Source of the DNA: a virus
DNA: 45,668 nt
Direction: 5' to 3' (one strand)
Virus record (IMG/VR): IMGVR_UViG_3300028610_000043
Span: 1-45,668 of that record
The notes beneath the pieces are model-generated. The model had not been told where the DNA came from and did not search any database. It saw only the letters and a list, made by a program, of their open reading frames with translations. Below are positions 7,872 through 14,349 of this stretch, piece after piece. The position numbers and the translations under genes were made by a program. Position 1 is the first letter of the stretch; the number at the start of each line of letters is the position of its first letter.

Positions 7872-9498
7872 AATCACTGAGAATGAGTTCAATGAGATAT
7901 ATCCAGACCTTGCAGGCTTATATTGTCACTTCAATGACTCTGTACCAGTCGGTATATCTGATAAAGCCTTTGAAAATAAGTATTTAGTCTCCAAACTATG
8001 GCGATTAAATAACTTATACACCATAACTAACAAAGATGGTGACTTAGTTATCTTTAAGATGAACTATGCACAGCATAAAGTGTATGCTAAGTCTAGAAAC
8101 CATCCCAGATTAATTATATTAAAGTCTAGACAGCAAGGTATTTCTACCATGTGGCTAGTTTCATACTTTGATGATGCCATATTCTGCAAATATATGAATT
8201 TAGGTCTAATGGCACAAGGTGCTGATGAAGCATCTACACTACTAGAACGAACAAAACTACTTTGGGACAAGCTAAACCCCTCTATTAAAGGCTTTCTTGG
8301 TATTTCCTTAAACAAAGACAATAGTAAGGAATTCAGTTTCTCCAATGAGTCAAAAATATTTATTCGAGTGTCATTCAGGTCTGCCACTCTTCAAAGGCTT
8401 CATATCTCAGAGTTCGGTAAAATTGCTAATCAATATCCAAAACGAGCTAGAGAGACTAAAACTGGTACATTACAGGCTCTGGGCAAAGGAAACACTGGCG
8501 TCATCGAGTCCACCGCAGAAGGTATTAATGACTTCAAAGATATGTGGGACAAAGCTGAGCTTGCAGAGTCATCTGGAACTATGTCCTGGAAAGACTTTGC
8601 ACCAGTGTTCTTACCGTGGTTTAAAGACCCTGACTGCCATGAAGAAGTCGACCAAGTAATTGATGAAGAAGCATTCCAGTATTTTAAAAAGATGGAAGAG
8701 GAGACAGGTCATGTGCTTAGACGAACTCAAAAGAATTTCTGGATTGCTCAGAGAAGAGAACTTGAGGGTGATATATATCAGGAGTATCCAGCCACACCAG
8801 CTGAAGCATTTAGTGCCTCCAAAAATGGCTCCTACTATAGTACAGGTTTTACAGAACTTGTTGTCCAGAGGGACAGAGTGGTCAAAAATCTATATGACCC
8901 AAATCTACCTGTCGACGTATACTTCGACCTCGGAGTGGATGACTATATGGTACTTATCTTCACTCAGTGGTATAGAGGAGAGTATCGCATCATTGATGAA
9001 TACTGGAACGACGGATACGGACTTAAGCACTATATTGAAGAAGCAAATGAAAGAGGCTATAATATTAGGAGTCTGCGTTTCCCACATGACATAGAAGTAA
9101 GAGAATTAACTAACTCTGATAAAAGAACCGGTAAAGCTAAAAGTAGACTGAAGTACTGTAGAGAGATAGTAAGAGAACTAAAGTTAGGTTGGTCAGTATC
9201 TAAAGTGAAGAAGGGAACTCTTGCTGATGGTATAGAAGCTGTGCGTCGTATGATACCTATGTTGAAAGTCGATGCACGTTGCACTTATATAATCTCATGC
9301 TTCCATAAGTATTCCAGAGAATGGGATGATAAATTACAAGTGTGGAAGAAAACTCCTCGGCATGATGAATACTCACATGGTGCTGATTGTTTGCGTCAAG
9401 TTGCTCAAGGTATAGTAGAATCTGGAGAATCTCATAGAAGTACACATGAACCCAAAGACAGACAAGTTAATAGAAGAAGCAGTAGTTATGACATATAG
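7864..9498 (+). CDS. terL: Terminase large subunit (DNA packaging ATPase and nuclease)
   Basis: The 544-residue protein has the two-domain plan of large terminases. The ATPase part carries a Walker A-like KSRQQGIST near residue 83 and a Walker B region LQRLHISEFG near 175, followed by coupling sequence GVIESTAEG. The nuclease part (residues about 345-520) has YFDLGVDDYMV, then FPHDIEVRE, then DEYSHGADCLRQ, the three acidic positions of the RNase H-like nuclease. It drives DNA into the prohead through the portal. Unusually, it lies on the strand opposite to portal, scaffold and capsid. No clear terminator follows its stop. Confidence 0.93.
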   Translation: MLRITENEFNEIYPDLAGLYCHFNDSVPVGISDKAFENKYLVSKLWRLNNLYTITNKDGDLVIFKMNYAQHKVYAKSRNHPRLIILKSRQQGISTMWLVSYFDDAIFCKYMNLGLMAQGADEASTLLERTKLLWDKLNPSIKGFLGISLNKDNSKEFSFSNESKIFIRVSFRSATLQRLHISEFGKIANQYPKRARETKTGTLQALGKGNTGVIESTAEGINDFKDMWDKAELAESSGTMSWKDFAPVFLPWFKDPDCHEEVDQVIDEEAFQYFKKMEEETGHVLRRTQKNFWIAQRRELEGDIYQEYPATPAEAFSASKNGSYYSTGFTELVVQRDRVVKNLYDPNLPVDVYFDLGVDDYMVLIFTQWYRGEYRIIDEYWNDGYGLKHYIEEANERGYNIRSLRFPHDIEVRELTNSDKRTGKAKSRLKYCREIVRELKLGWSVSKVKKGTLADGIEAVRRMIPMLKVDARCTYIISCFHKYSREWDDKLQVWKKTPRHDEYSHGADCLRQVAQGIVESGESHRSTHEPKDRQVNRRSSSYDI

Positions 9499-9698
9499 AG
9501 TAAATTTATTAAATTTATTAAGCTATTATACTAACTCACTTTTAAACCCATTCTCCCAAGGATTAGTCAAGCCCCGGACTGGCCCTAGCCCTCCTAATAA
9601 TGCCATATGAGTATAAAACCACAGACTTCCAGAGCTCTAGACTTCTAGACATCCATTCACTATCGTAGCATTTTGTTACAATCTATATTAAATAACAG

Positions 9699-9727
9699 TG
9701 TACATTCAATCAAATTCATGATACTCA
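9699..9727 (+). promoter_or_regulatory. Promoter-like site, weak copy
   Basis: TGTACA, a 17-bp spacer ending in ATGA, and TACTCA. The -35-like box and spacer length match the other sites in this genome, but the -10 box is poor. A TTTTGTTACA stretch lies 5', and a similar TTGTTACA precedes the next site, so the two look like duplicated control units. Confidence 0.35.
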
Positions 9728-9777
9728 AGACTCTTTATATATATCATGTCTTGAAGCATCTTGTTACATTCTAATAG

Positions 9778-9806
9778 TGTACATTTATATAAGAATATGA
9801 GATAAT
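9778..9806 (+). promoter_or_regulatory. Early promoter
   Basis: TGTACA, a 17-bp spacer and GATAAT with an extended TG. The spacer TTTATATAAGAATATGA is almost identical to that of the promoter at 17641-17669. It is the nearest good promoter for the 136-residue gene at 9914. Confidence 0.65.
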
Positions 9807-9913
9807 CAATGTATTAAGTCAATAGCACTTAAACGTTCATTAACAATCAATTGTACGACCTTCATAGAGATATCTATTATCTCTCTAATCAAACTATATA
9901 AGTGAGAATAATC

Positions 9914-10324
9914 ATGAGTAATATCAAAAAGCAGTTCGTATCTATCTTTAGTATCATTGAAACTAATAAAGATAAATTCTCTAAATCACTTTATCAGTCT
10001 CTTGTTGATGAATGTACAAGTAAGACACTTGCACAGACATTCAGAACTAACGATGATGGCGATTTAGAAGTATTTTGTTGGTATCATAAAGAGTGGGAGA
10101 ATACAACCACTTGTGAGTATGGTAACAAGAAAGGTACTAAGACTGGACTCAATACAATGTGCAAACAAGGTGTAAGTTCATGGACTAAGCAACAACGAGT
10201 TCTTAAGTCTTCTAAAGAAAATCTCTTGACTCAAGTAATGAATGGTGACGTTCAACAAGATGAGTTAGTAGATTTAATGTATGACCTTGAACAAGCATCT
10301 AAAAAGATTGAATCTCGCAAGTAA
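9914..10324 (+). CDS. Conserved early protein with TGLNxMCKxGVSxWTK motif
   Basis: The 136-residue product shares its core with the 162-residue gene at 11993-12481. Both have a W/FYH segment, then G-x-K, then TGLN-[TS]-MCK-x-GVS-x-WTK, a basic helix, and a Leu/Asp-rich C-terminal helix ending near KI or QI. The function is unknown to me. The basic motif and early position suggest a nucleic-acid-binding or host-takeover protein. I chose the ATG at 9914 (MSNIKKQF) rather than the in-frame GTG twelve bases earlier because of the GTGAG motif upstream. A promoter precedes it and an intrinsic terminator follows 6 bp after the stop. Confidence 0.75.
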   Translation: MSNIKKQFVSIFSIIETNKDKFSKSLYQSLVDECTSKTLAQTFRTNDDGDLEVFCWYHKEWENTTTCEYGNKKGTKTGLNTMCKQGVSSWTKQQRVLKSSKENLLTQVMNGDVQQDELVDLMYDLEQASKKIESRK

Positions 10325-10330
10325 ATAACT

Positions 10331-10354
10331 AAGCCTCTTAAGTGAGGCTTTTTT
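10331..10354 (+). terminator. Rho-independent terminator
   Basis: AAGCCTC and GAGGCTT form a perfect 7-bp stem with a six-base loop, followed by a run of T. It closes the transcript of the 136-residue gene and isolates the AT-rich region behind it. Confidence 0.9.
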
Positions 10355-10428
10355 ATACCTAAAGATAAGTGGTGCATTTTTACTATAATACTATACTATT
10401 ATTATATTATTATATATATATATTATTA

Positions 10429-10547
10429 TATTATTAAATCTATAAATCTTATTAAATATATAAGTAAACCAATTTTAGACGTCTAAGCGTCTAAATACCC
10501 ATATTATTATTCTTATGTAAGAAAACAGATTTATAGATTTAATAATA
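10429..10547. repeat. Perfect 20-bp inverted repeat enclosing an 8-bp inverted repeat
   Basis: The right arm 10528-10547 reads GATTTATAGATTTAATAATA, and the left arm 10429-10448 is its exact reverse complement. The 79-bp spacer contains TTTAGACG (10474-10481) and CGTCTAAA (10488-10495). The midpoints differ by only a few bases, so a dimeric or multimeric protein could bind symmetrically. The region could also extrude as a cruciform. Confidence 0.85.
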
Positions 10548-10636
10548 ATATAATGTATATATTAGGGTAAACTGTGTATATCACCAACTTAAAATACGTT
10601 ATATTGCAGAACGGAATCAAAAGATTAAATACTTTA

Positions 10637-10665
10637 TTTACAATAACTATAAAGTATGAGATAAT
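10637..10665 (+). promoter_or_regulatory. Promoter for the 10.7 kb small genes
   Basis: TTTACA, a 17-bp spacer ending in TATGA, and GATAAT with an extended TG. It lies about 38 bp before the ATG at 10703, which has an AAGGA ribosome-binding site. Confidence 0.65.
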
Positions 10666-10702
10666 TTTATTATAATTTTAAATAATCAAAAAGGAATAAA
10701 AT

Positions 10703-10981
10703 ATGTTAATTATAAGAATAAAATCACAAGTAAGTAATGCAGTAATGGTTAAAGCTCATGTGCATTGCATAGACCTTGACCAAGCAATCATAACATTGTT
10801 TAATGAACCTTCATTACGAGGTCATACTGTAATTCTTCTTGGTGGTAATGATAACATGATTAGTATTGACGATATTATGTATGACTTATCTTGTGAAGAA
10901 AACTTTGACACAAAGATAAATAGTAATAATCTAATCAAACCAGAAGGTTTGATTAGATTATTCTTGACTTCGCAGGTTTAG
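10703..10981 (+). CDS. Hypothetical early protein, 92 residues, with a hairpin in its 3' end
   Basis: It starts MLIIRIKSQVSNAVMVKAHV and shows beta-alpha character with a VILLGG turn near residue 45 and an acidic middle. I recognise no family. The 3' end of the gene contains a perfect 14-bp hairpin (10928-10959). In the -1 frame just after the hairpin the DNA encodes LDFAGLAILIAFTVFVVF and ends in TAA at about 11035, a plausible membrane helix. A frameshift may thus have removed a membrane tail. Alternatively a tiny separate membrane peptide exists there without a normal start codon. Confidence 0.55.
   Translation: MLIIRIKSQVSNAVMVKAHVHCIDLDQAIITLFNEPSLRGHTVILLGGNDNMISIDDIMYDLSCEENFDTKINSNNLIKPEGLIRLFLTSQV
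10928..10959 (+). promoter_or_regulatory. Perfect 14-bp stem-loop within a coding region
   Basis: AATCTAATCAAACC and GGTTTGATTAGATT pair perfectly around an AGAA tetraloop. The following sequence (ATTCTTGAC) is not a clean T-tract, so an intrinsic terminator is unlikely. Such a long perfect stem is rarely tolerated by chance in a gene. RNA processing, a protein-binding site or translation control of the following genes are possible. Confidence 0.75.
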
Positions 10982-11041
10982 CTATACTTATAGCATTTAC
11001 TGTATTTGTAGTATTCACATATTCAAAGGAACCATAAGACA

Positions 11042-11182
11042 ATGAAAAGACGAAGCTTACCTAGAGTTAAACGTATTAAGAAACCTTCATACTCAGACAA
11101 AGTAAAGAGCAATAACATGATGTATGGACCTCACCCACATAATAAGAAATTCTTAGTAGTTAAAGGAACAAACCATGAGTAG
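11042..11182 (+). CDS. Small basic protein, 46 residues
   Basis: The 46-codon frame starts MKRRSLPRVKRIKKPSYSDK and ends KFLVVKGTNHE. It is strongly basic in its first half and has an AAAGGAACC motif upstream. Its 3' end overlaps the next start by 8 bp. No family recognised. Basic micro-proteins in early phage regions often bind nucleic acid or host proteins, but nothing more specific can be said. The lack of a canonical SD right before the ATG lowers confidence. Confidence 0.5.
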   Translation: MKRRSLPRVKRIKKPSYSDKVKSNNMMYGPHPHNKKFLVVKGTNHE

Positions 11183-11404
11183 AGATATTCGTATCATTGC
11201 ACAAGAAATAACTAAGAATTGGCATCATGTTTATTTTGTGCTAAGCCTTACCTCGAAGCGATGCACAGTCTGAATACACCAAAGGACTATTATGGTTTAG
11301 ACAATGCATCCTCCATCATCATATATTTCTTAGCTAATGCAACAGCATGGAAAGGAGAAGTTGCAAGACGTGTTAAGAATGAACTAAAGGAACTAATAGA
11401 ATAA
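11175..11404 (+). pseudogene. Small conserved phage protein gene with an apparent -1 frameshift
   Basis: The first frame (ATG at 11175) reads MSRDIRIIAQEITKNWHHVYF, then runs to a stop about a dozen codons on. The -1 frame continues sensibly with CAKPYLEAMHSLNTPKDYYG, DNASSIIIYFLANATAWKGE and ARRVKNELKELIE. From memory, a family of small phage proteins reads IRKIAREI-x-W-x-YFGAVPYLEAM-YFLANA-TWRGE-AR-IKAELK, so both halves belong to one gene. Restoring one G at about 11238 (TTTGGTGCT instead of TTTGTGCT) would give YFGAKPYLEAM. It is either a true inactivating deletion, a sequence error or, less likely, frameshifting. The second half alone could start at TTG 11219. Confidence 0.65.
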
Positions 11405-11427
11405 GTTTCTATAAGCCAAATCTAATT

Positions 11428-11488
11428 GTCACCGATTTTTATTTATTCATTGATGTTAATATATCAAATAATATTTAAAATCGGTGAC
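11428..11488. repeat. 12-bp perfect inverted repeat before the leader at 11495
   Basis: GTCACCGATTTT (11428-11439) and AAAATCGGTGAC (11477-11488) are exact reverse complements separated by 37 AT-rich bases. The right arm runs into the leader GGAGCTCACAGGAGACG. In RNA it would make a stem ending 6 bases before the ribosome-binding segment. As DNA it could be an operator. Confidence 0.75.
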
Positions 11489-11509
11489 GGAGCTCACAGG
11501 AGACGAAAA
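11480..11509 (+). promoter_or_regulatory. Repeated leader with ribosome-binding site, copy 1
   Basis: CACAGGAGACGAAAA at 11495-11509 is repeated exactly at 23442-23456, and the 11 bases before it (GTGACGGAGCT versus GTCACGGACGA) also largely agree. Here AGGAGA is spaced correctly from the ATG at 11510, so it works as a ribosome-binding site. Confidence 0.6.
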
Positions 11510-11712
11510 ATGACTAAATCATTGTTTCATCCAGTAACACCAGCAGGAACTGTTGTGACTGGTTAGAATCTGATACAGAAGATGAAGCATGGAATAAGCT
11601 GTTAGAAGATGCAGCTCATATGCCTTATAATGGTAAACAAGGATTCATTGACCGAGGATATACAGTTGAGAAACATAAATTTGTAAACATGGAGTATATT
11701 AAAGATGAATGA
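11510..11712 (+). pseudogene. Small gene with an apparent -1 frameshift, about 67 residues when repaired
   Basis: From ATG 11510 the frame reads MTKSLFHPVTPAGTVVTG and stops at TAG. The -1 frame continues with CDWLESDTEDEAWNKLLEDA, AHMPYNGKQGFIDRGYTVEK and KFVNMEYIKDE, ending at TGA 11710-11712. Adding one T (ACTTGTTGT for ACTGTTGT) would give PAGTCCDWLESDTE. The excellent ribosome-binding site and the overlap with the next ATG indicate a once intact gene. No function is known to me. The defect resembles that of the gene just upstream. Confidence 0.6.
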
Positions 11713-11896
11713 AGTTAGCCGGATAGTCAGAGTTATTAAACCTGAAGGGTTGTATGAGAACATCTATGACTGGATGATTCATCGTAAACAAGGCAGAACA
11801 CTACGTGGTCATGCTGTGCACAGAGATACTCAAGAAGTGATACCAAATGTCGTGCGGTTTTTAGACTCTAAAAATATTGAAATAATTTCACTTTAA
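11705..11896 (+). CDS. Hypothetical small early protein, 63 residues
   Basis: It begins MNEVSRIVRVIKPEGLYENI and has a basic middle (HRKQGRTLRGHAVHR) followed by a short beta-like tail ending IEIISL. A GGAG lies about 10 bases before the ATG, which overlaps the end of the frameshifted gene by 8 bp. No family is recognised. It ends right before the promoter at 11900, so it closes the 10.7-11.9 kb early unit. No terminator hairpin is visible after it. Confidence 0.6.
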   Translation: MNEVSRIVRVIKPEGLYENIYDWMIHRKQGRTLRGHAVHRDTQEVIPNVVRFLDSKNIEIISL

Positions 11897-11899
11897 CTA

Positions 11900-11928
11900 T
11901 GTACTTTTATATAAAATCATTATATAAT
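11900..11928 (+). promoter_or_regulatory. Promoter for the 162-residue early gene
   Basis: TGTACT, a 17-bp spacer (TTTATATAAAATCATTA) and a perfect TATAAT at 11923-11928. The first half of the spacer matches the promoters at 9778 and 17641. Transcription from about 11935 leaves a leader of about 58 nt. Confidence 0.68.
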
Positions 11929-11992
11929 AATCGTCCTATATAAATATATAGAAAGAGTTTACTAATCCACTAACTATAAGGTACTAAATATT

Positions 11993-12481
11993 ATGACAAT
12001 TAAAAAAGCTTATGTAGCCATCGTCGAATTTCTCGAACAGAATGGTGAGAAGAAAGTTAAATCAGTTATTAAAGATGTAATTGCTATGGCATCAGCGAGA
12101 ACTGGTGGAGGTGGTGGTAAAGCTACTGCTTTCCATAGAGATGAAAAATCACAAGTAGTAACTGCTGTTCGATGCTTCTACCATCGTTTATGGATGTCAC
12201 CTCAAATTGTTGATTTTGGTGCTAAAGCATCATCTGCCACTGGCTTAAATAGTATGTGTAAAGATGGTGTATCAAAATGGACTAAACGTGACCGTGCTTA
12301 TAAAGCAGGCAAAGAAGGTTTACTTGCTGACTTGATAAATGAAGAAGTTGACTTTAATCAAGCAGACCTTGCAGATGCAATGGCAGCACTTGAGACAGCA
12401 AAGACTCAAATCATTCCTCGTGAAGATGGTTATGGCTTTGAGACTTTAGAAGATTGTTTGGCTGACTTAGCCAATCGTTAG
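11993..12481 (+). CDS. Paralogue of the 136-residue early protein, 162 residues
   Basis: The core FGAKASSATGLNSMCKDGVSKWTKRDR aligns with FG-like residues, TGLNTMCKQGVSSWTKQQR of the gene at 9914. A Gly-rich loop ARTGGGGGK near residue 36 and a C-terminal extension with acidic character distinguish it. The gene has its own promoter and is followed by two hairpins and a T-tract. Paralogues flanking the AT-rich repeat region, each as a separate transcription unit, suggest related roles early in infection, perhaps DNA binding. Function unknown. Confidence 0.8.
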   Translation: MTIKKAYVAIVEFLEQNGEKKVKSVIKDVIAMASARTGGGGGKATAFHRDEKSQVVTAVRCFYHRLWMSPQIVDFGAKASSATGLNSMCKDGVSKWTKRDRAYKAGKEGLLADLINEEVDFNQADLADAMAALETAKTQIIPREDGYGFETLEDCLADLANR

Positions 12482-12521
12482 AATGACCGAGAAGTCATCT
12501 ACGATACAGTCTTAAGCAGCA

Positions 12522-12543
12522 GAAGGTAAGCTTGCTTACCTTC
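12522..12543 (+). promoter_or_regulatory. Perfect 10-bp hairpin between gene and terminator
   Basis: GAAGGTAAGC and GCTTACCTTC pair perfectly with only TT between them, so in RNA the loop would open to four or more bases. It lies 13 bp before the terminator hairpin. A 3' stabilising element or a processing site is likely. Confidence 0.7.
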
Positions 12544-12555
12544 CACTACTGAAAG

Positions 12556-12583
12556 ATGGGACCGTGAAGTCCCATTATTTTTC
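12556..12583 (+). terminator. Rho-independent terminator
   Basis: ATGGGAC and GTCCCAT form a perfect 7-bp stem with a six-base loop, followed by TATTTTTC. It ends the transcript of the 162-residue gene and separates the early region from the replication operon. Confidence 0.88.
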
Positions 12584-12616
12584 TACATAAATATACATTA
12601 TTGCCAAGGTACTTAC

Positions 12617-13279
12617 ATGCATAACTTAGACTTACTATTAATAGCAGGAGCAAAGGAAGAAGATTTATGCCAACAGTTCAACTGTACTCATCTACAACTA
12701 AGAACAAAAGCAAAACAACTCAACGCACCATTAAATTATCTACGTATCCCGCTATCTCTGCAGCAAGAAATAAGAAACAAAAGAGACTCAGAAGATTGGC
12801 CGAGAAAGAAGTTAGCCGCAAGATACTTCATAAGGTTGGACCAAGTGTTAGCGTGTTTTTATCACACACTAGCTAAGCCTCCACAAGAATTCGATGAACA
12901 AGAAGCATTAAACTTAGCTAATCAAGGTTATTCCTATAAACAGTTAGCTAAGCATTTCAAGACTACAACATATCAGATTAAAAAGGTAGTTCACAATATT
13001 AATAAGCATGGATTAACACCACAAGAATATCAAGCTTTAATAGAACAAGTATTAGAGCATAAAACAGTTAAAGACATTGCACGATATTTTAATCTTTCAA
13101 TACAAGTGGTTTATCGTATACGCAACAGTCTTATAGTTATACCCGAACGCAAAGCACATACTAGAGTAAATACAATAAAAATTAAAGAACTGTATAACCA
13201 AGGATTAACTCAACAAGAAATAGCAGTAAAACTAAATACAACCCAGCCAACAGTGCACAGACACTTAAGGAAGACATAA
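12617..13279 (+). CDS. Multi-helix-turn-helix DNA-binding protein
   Basis: The 220-residue protein appears to be built of up to five successive HTH-like units of about 40 residues: near 5-35 (AKEEDLCQQFNCTHLQLRTK), 58-82 (WPRKKLAARYFIRLDQVLAC), 93-125 (NQGYSYKQLAKHFKTTTYQI), 138-168 (HKTVKDIARYFNLSIQVVYR) and 188-219 (QGLTQQEIAVKLNTTQPTVH). The last three have the clear pattern of homeodomain-like or sigma region 4-like HTH. No catalytic residues are visible. It starts the replication operon after a terminator. It could be a transcription activator or an origin-binding protein reading repeated sites. Its stop overlaps the next ATG. Confidence 0.75.
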   Translation: MHNLDLLLIAGAKEEDLCQQFNCTHLQLRTKAKQLNAPLNYLRIPLSLQQEIRNKRDSEDWPRKKLAARYFIRLDQVLACFYHTLAKPPQEFDEQEALNLANQGYSYKQLAKHFKTTTYQIKKVVHNINKHGLTPQEYQALIEQVLEHKTVKDIARYFNLSIQVVYRIRNSLIVIPERKAHTRVNTIKIKELYNQGLTQQEIAVKLNTTQPTVHRHLRKT

Positions 13280-13608
13280 TGCATAGACCTATAATGAAAA
13301 TATATAATAAAATAGTTATGACTGTACAAAACATAGCTAAACTAAAACAATTAGAAGCACAAATAACTAATACAGTGCAAGAAGCTAACGAACGGTCAGC
13401 AAAGATTAATAGACTACATTGGTTAGGTTGTGGCCCTAAATGGTCATTTGTTAGAACTATATCAGAAGCTACAAAAACTGTATGGATAAACAAAGCAGGT
13501 AAAAGATTATTAAGAGTTAGATGTATTGGTTTATTTCGTTGTAGACAAACTAATGAATTCCAAGAACGTACATTTTATCAACATCCTCATGCATTAACAA
13601 GGAGTTAA
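13279..13608 (+). CDS. Hypothetical basic protein, 109 residues
   Basis: The N-terminal half is helical (MKIYNKIVMTVQNIAKLKQL and a following Glu/Thr-rich helix), and the second half is beta-like and Arg-rich (KRLLRVRCIGLFRCRQ). The start at 13279 is set by TAATG overlap with the HTH gene; an internal ATG six codons on is an alternative. It shows no known motif. It belongs to a run of small genes between the HTH protein and the primase-helicase, and its basic character would suit a nucleic-acid-binding accessory. Confidence 0.6.
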   Translation: MHRPIMKIYNKIVMTVQNIAKLKQLEAQITNTVQEANERSAKINRLHWLGCGPKWSFVRTISEATKTVWINKAGKRLLRVRCIGLFRCRQTNEFQERTFYQHPHALTRS

Positions 13609-13610
13609 TC

Positions 13611-13814
13611 ATGCAGATATTTGCAAATGACTTTATAGCTAAGATAGTACAATTCTTAGATAGACCTAAGAAAGTTTATGTTGTAATATATACTAGAGAT
13701 GAAAATAACTGTGTCATAGCAAAGAAAGAATACCCAGTAGAAACAGTATTTAGTCATACTAGTAGAGTTATGATACATTGTGAAGAAAGTCAAATGAAGG
13801 ATATGCAATTATGA
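13611..13814 (+). CDS. Hypothetical small protein, 67 residues
   Basis: It begins MQIFANDFIAKIVQFLDRPK and continues with a beta-like segment VYVVIYTRDENNCVIAKKEY. AAGGAG precedes the ATG. Its TGA overlaps the ATG of the next gene (ATGA). No family is recognised, and no membrane segment or signal is visible. Tight coupling on both sides is the main evidence that it is a real gene. Confidence 0.6.
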   Translation: MQIFANDFIAKIVQFLDRPKKVYVVIYTRDENNCVIAKKEYPVETVFSHTSRVMIHCEESQMKDMQL

Positions 13815-13984
13815 GCTTTCCATTAATGTTATCAGATGTTATGCCTTTTGGTAAACACAAAGATGTGCAAATCGAAGACCTTATTTATGATGAACCAAGG
13901 TATATGACATGGCTTGCGGAAGAAACAGATACTGACTTTGATATAGAAGTAACTAAACTAATGGAAGAAAGGAAACTAATATGA
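13811..13984 (+). CDS. DUF3820-like small protein, 57 residues
   Basis: A 57-codon frame contains MPFGKHKDVQIEDLIYDEPR followed by YMTWLAEET. This resembles the DUF3820 family (MPFGKYKG-x-EDLP-x-YL-WL), small proteins sometimes found beside or fused to exonucleases. It is linked by ATGA overlaps to the genes on both sides. The role is unknown; an accessory in DNA metabolism is suggested by its family associations and by neighbouring replication genes. Confidence 0.68.
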   Translation: MSFPLMLSDVMPFGKHKDVQIEDLIYDEPRYMTWLAEETDTDFDIEVTKLMEERKLI

Positions 13985-14349
13985 AGCCAGTAATATGTCC
14001 TCATTGTGATACTAAAGCTAAGTTAGTTAAAGGTACTAAGATATATCCACATAGAGCAGACTTACATAATAAGAATTATTGGTTATGTGAATGTGGTGCA
14101 TATGTAGGATGTCATCCAGATTCTAAACAAGCTTTAGGTACACCAGCTAATATACAACTTAGACAAATGCGTTCGTATTGTCATAGAATATTCGACCCTT
14201 TATGGCGAAATACTGATATGTCAAGAGCTGATGCTTATAAATCATTAGCAGCAGGACTATGTTTAGAACGTCATAAATGTCATATTGGTATGTTTACAGA
14301 AGAACAATGTGATAAAATGATAACATATATAGAAGGACAAATGCTATGA
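13981..14349 (+). CDS. DUF3268-like zinc-finger protein
   Basis: The 122-residue protein opens MKPVICPHCDTKAKLVKGTK, with a CxxC at residues 6-9, and a second pair CECGAYVGCH near 37-45. It continues with GTPANIQLRQMRSYCHRIFD, MSRADAYKSLAAGL and KCHIGMFTEEQCD. This is the pattern I know for DUF3268 zinc-finger proteins, common in phage replication regions. The first pair and second pair of Cys would bind one zinc. The biochemical role is not known. It overlaps both neighbours by 4 bp. Confidence 0.78.
   Translation: MKPVICPHCDTKAKLVKGTKIYPHRADLHNKNYWLCECGAYVGCHPDSKQALGTPANIQLRQMRSYCHRIFDPLWRNTDMSRADAYKSLAAGLCLERHKCHIGMFTEEQCDKMITYIEGQML

Larger units (their letters stand above)
9499..9913 (+). 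other. Gene-free control region after the terminase
   Basis: About 415 bp contain no credible gene. The first part is AT-rich with AAATTTATT repeated. At about 9570-9595 comes a short GC-rich island (CCCCGGACTGGCCCTAGCCC), which stands out in this genome. Then AGAGCTCT and two CTAGAC motifs follow, then two promoter-like sites (9699-9727 and 9778-9806), and finally a 7-bp hairpin AGAGATA/TATCTCT at 9866-9884 in the leader of the next gene. The GC-rich island next to terminase could be a packaging site, but this is a guess. Confidence 0.5.
10355..10702. other. AT-rich region with nested inverted repeats, candidate replication origin
   Basis: This gene-free stretch of about 350 bp is almost pure A and T at 10380-10470. 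A perfect 20-bp inverted repeat (10429-10448 and 10528-10547) flanks a second one, TTTAGACG / CGTCTAAA at 10474-10495, which contains the palindrome GACGTC. The two repeats are nearly concentric. Such DNA-unwinding sequence plus symmetric binding sites is typical of origins. It lies between a terminator and the promoter at 10637 and near the paralogous early proteins. The origin role is inferred. Confidence 0.5.

Noticed and set aside
8345-9094. Two plus-strand frames inside the large terminase gene
   Set aside because: They are shifted-frame shadows of terminase, which has all its motifs in one continuous frame.
11428-11488. Intrinsic terminator at the 12-bp inverted repeat
   Set aside because: The T-run lies inside the 37-base loop rather than after the stem, and the distance is too long.
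9499-12600. tRNA genes or a CRISPR array in the non-coding parts
   Set aside because: I saw no cloverleaf with TTCGA-type arm and no regularly spaced repeats. Repeats found are inverted or promoter-like.
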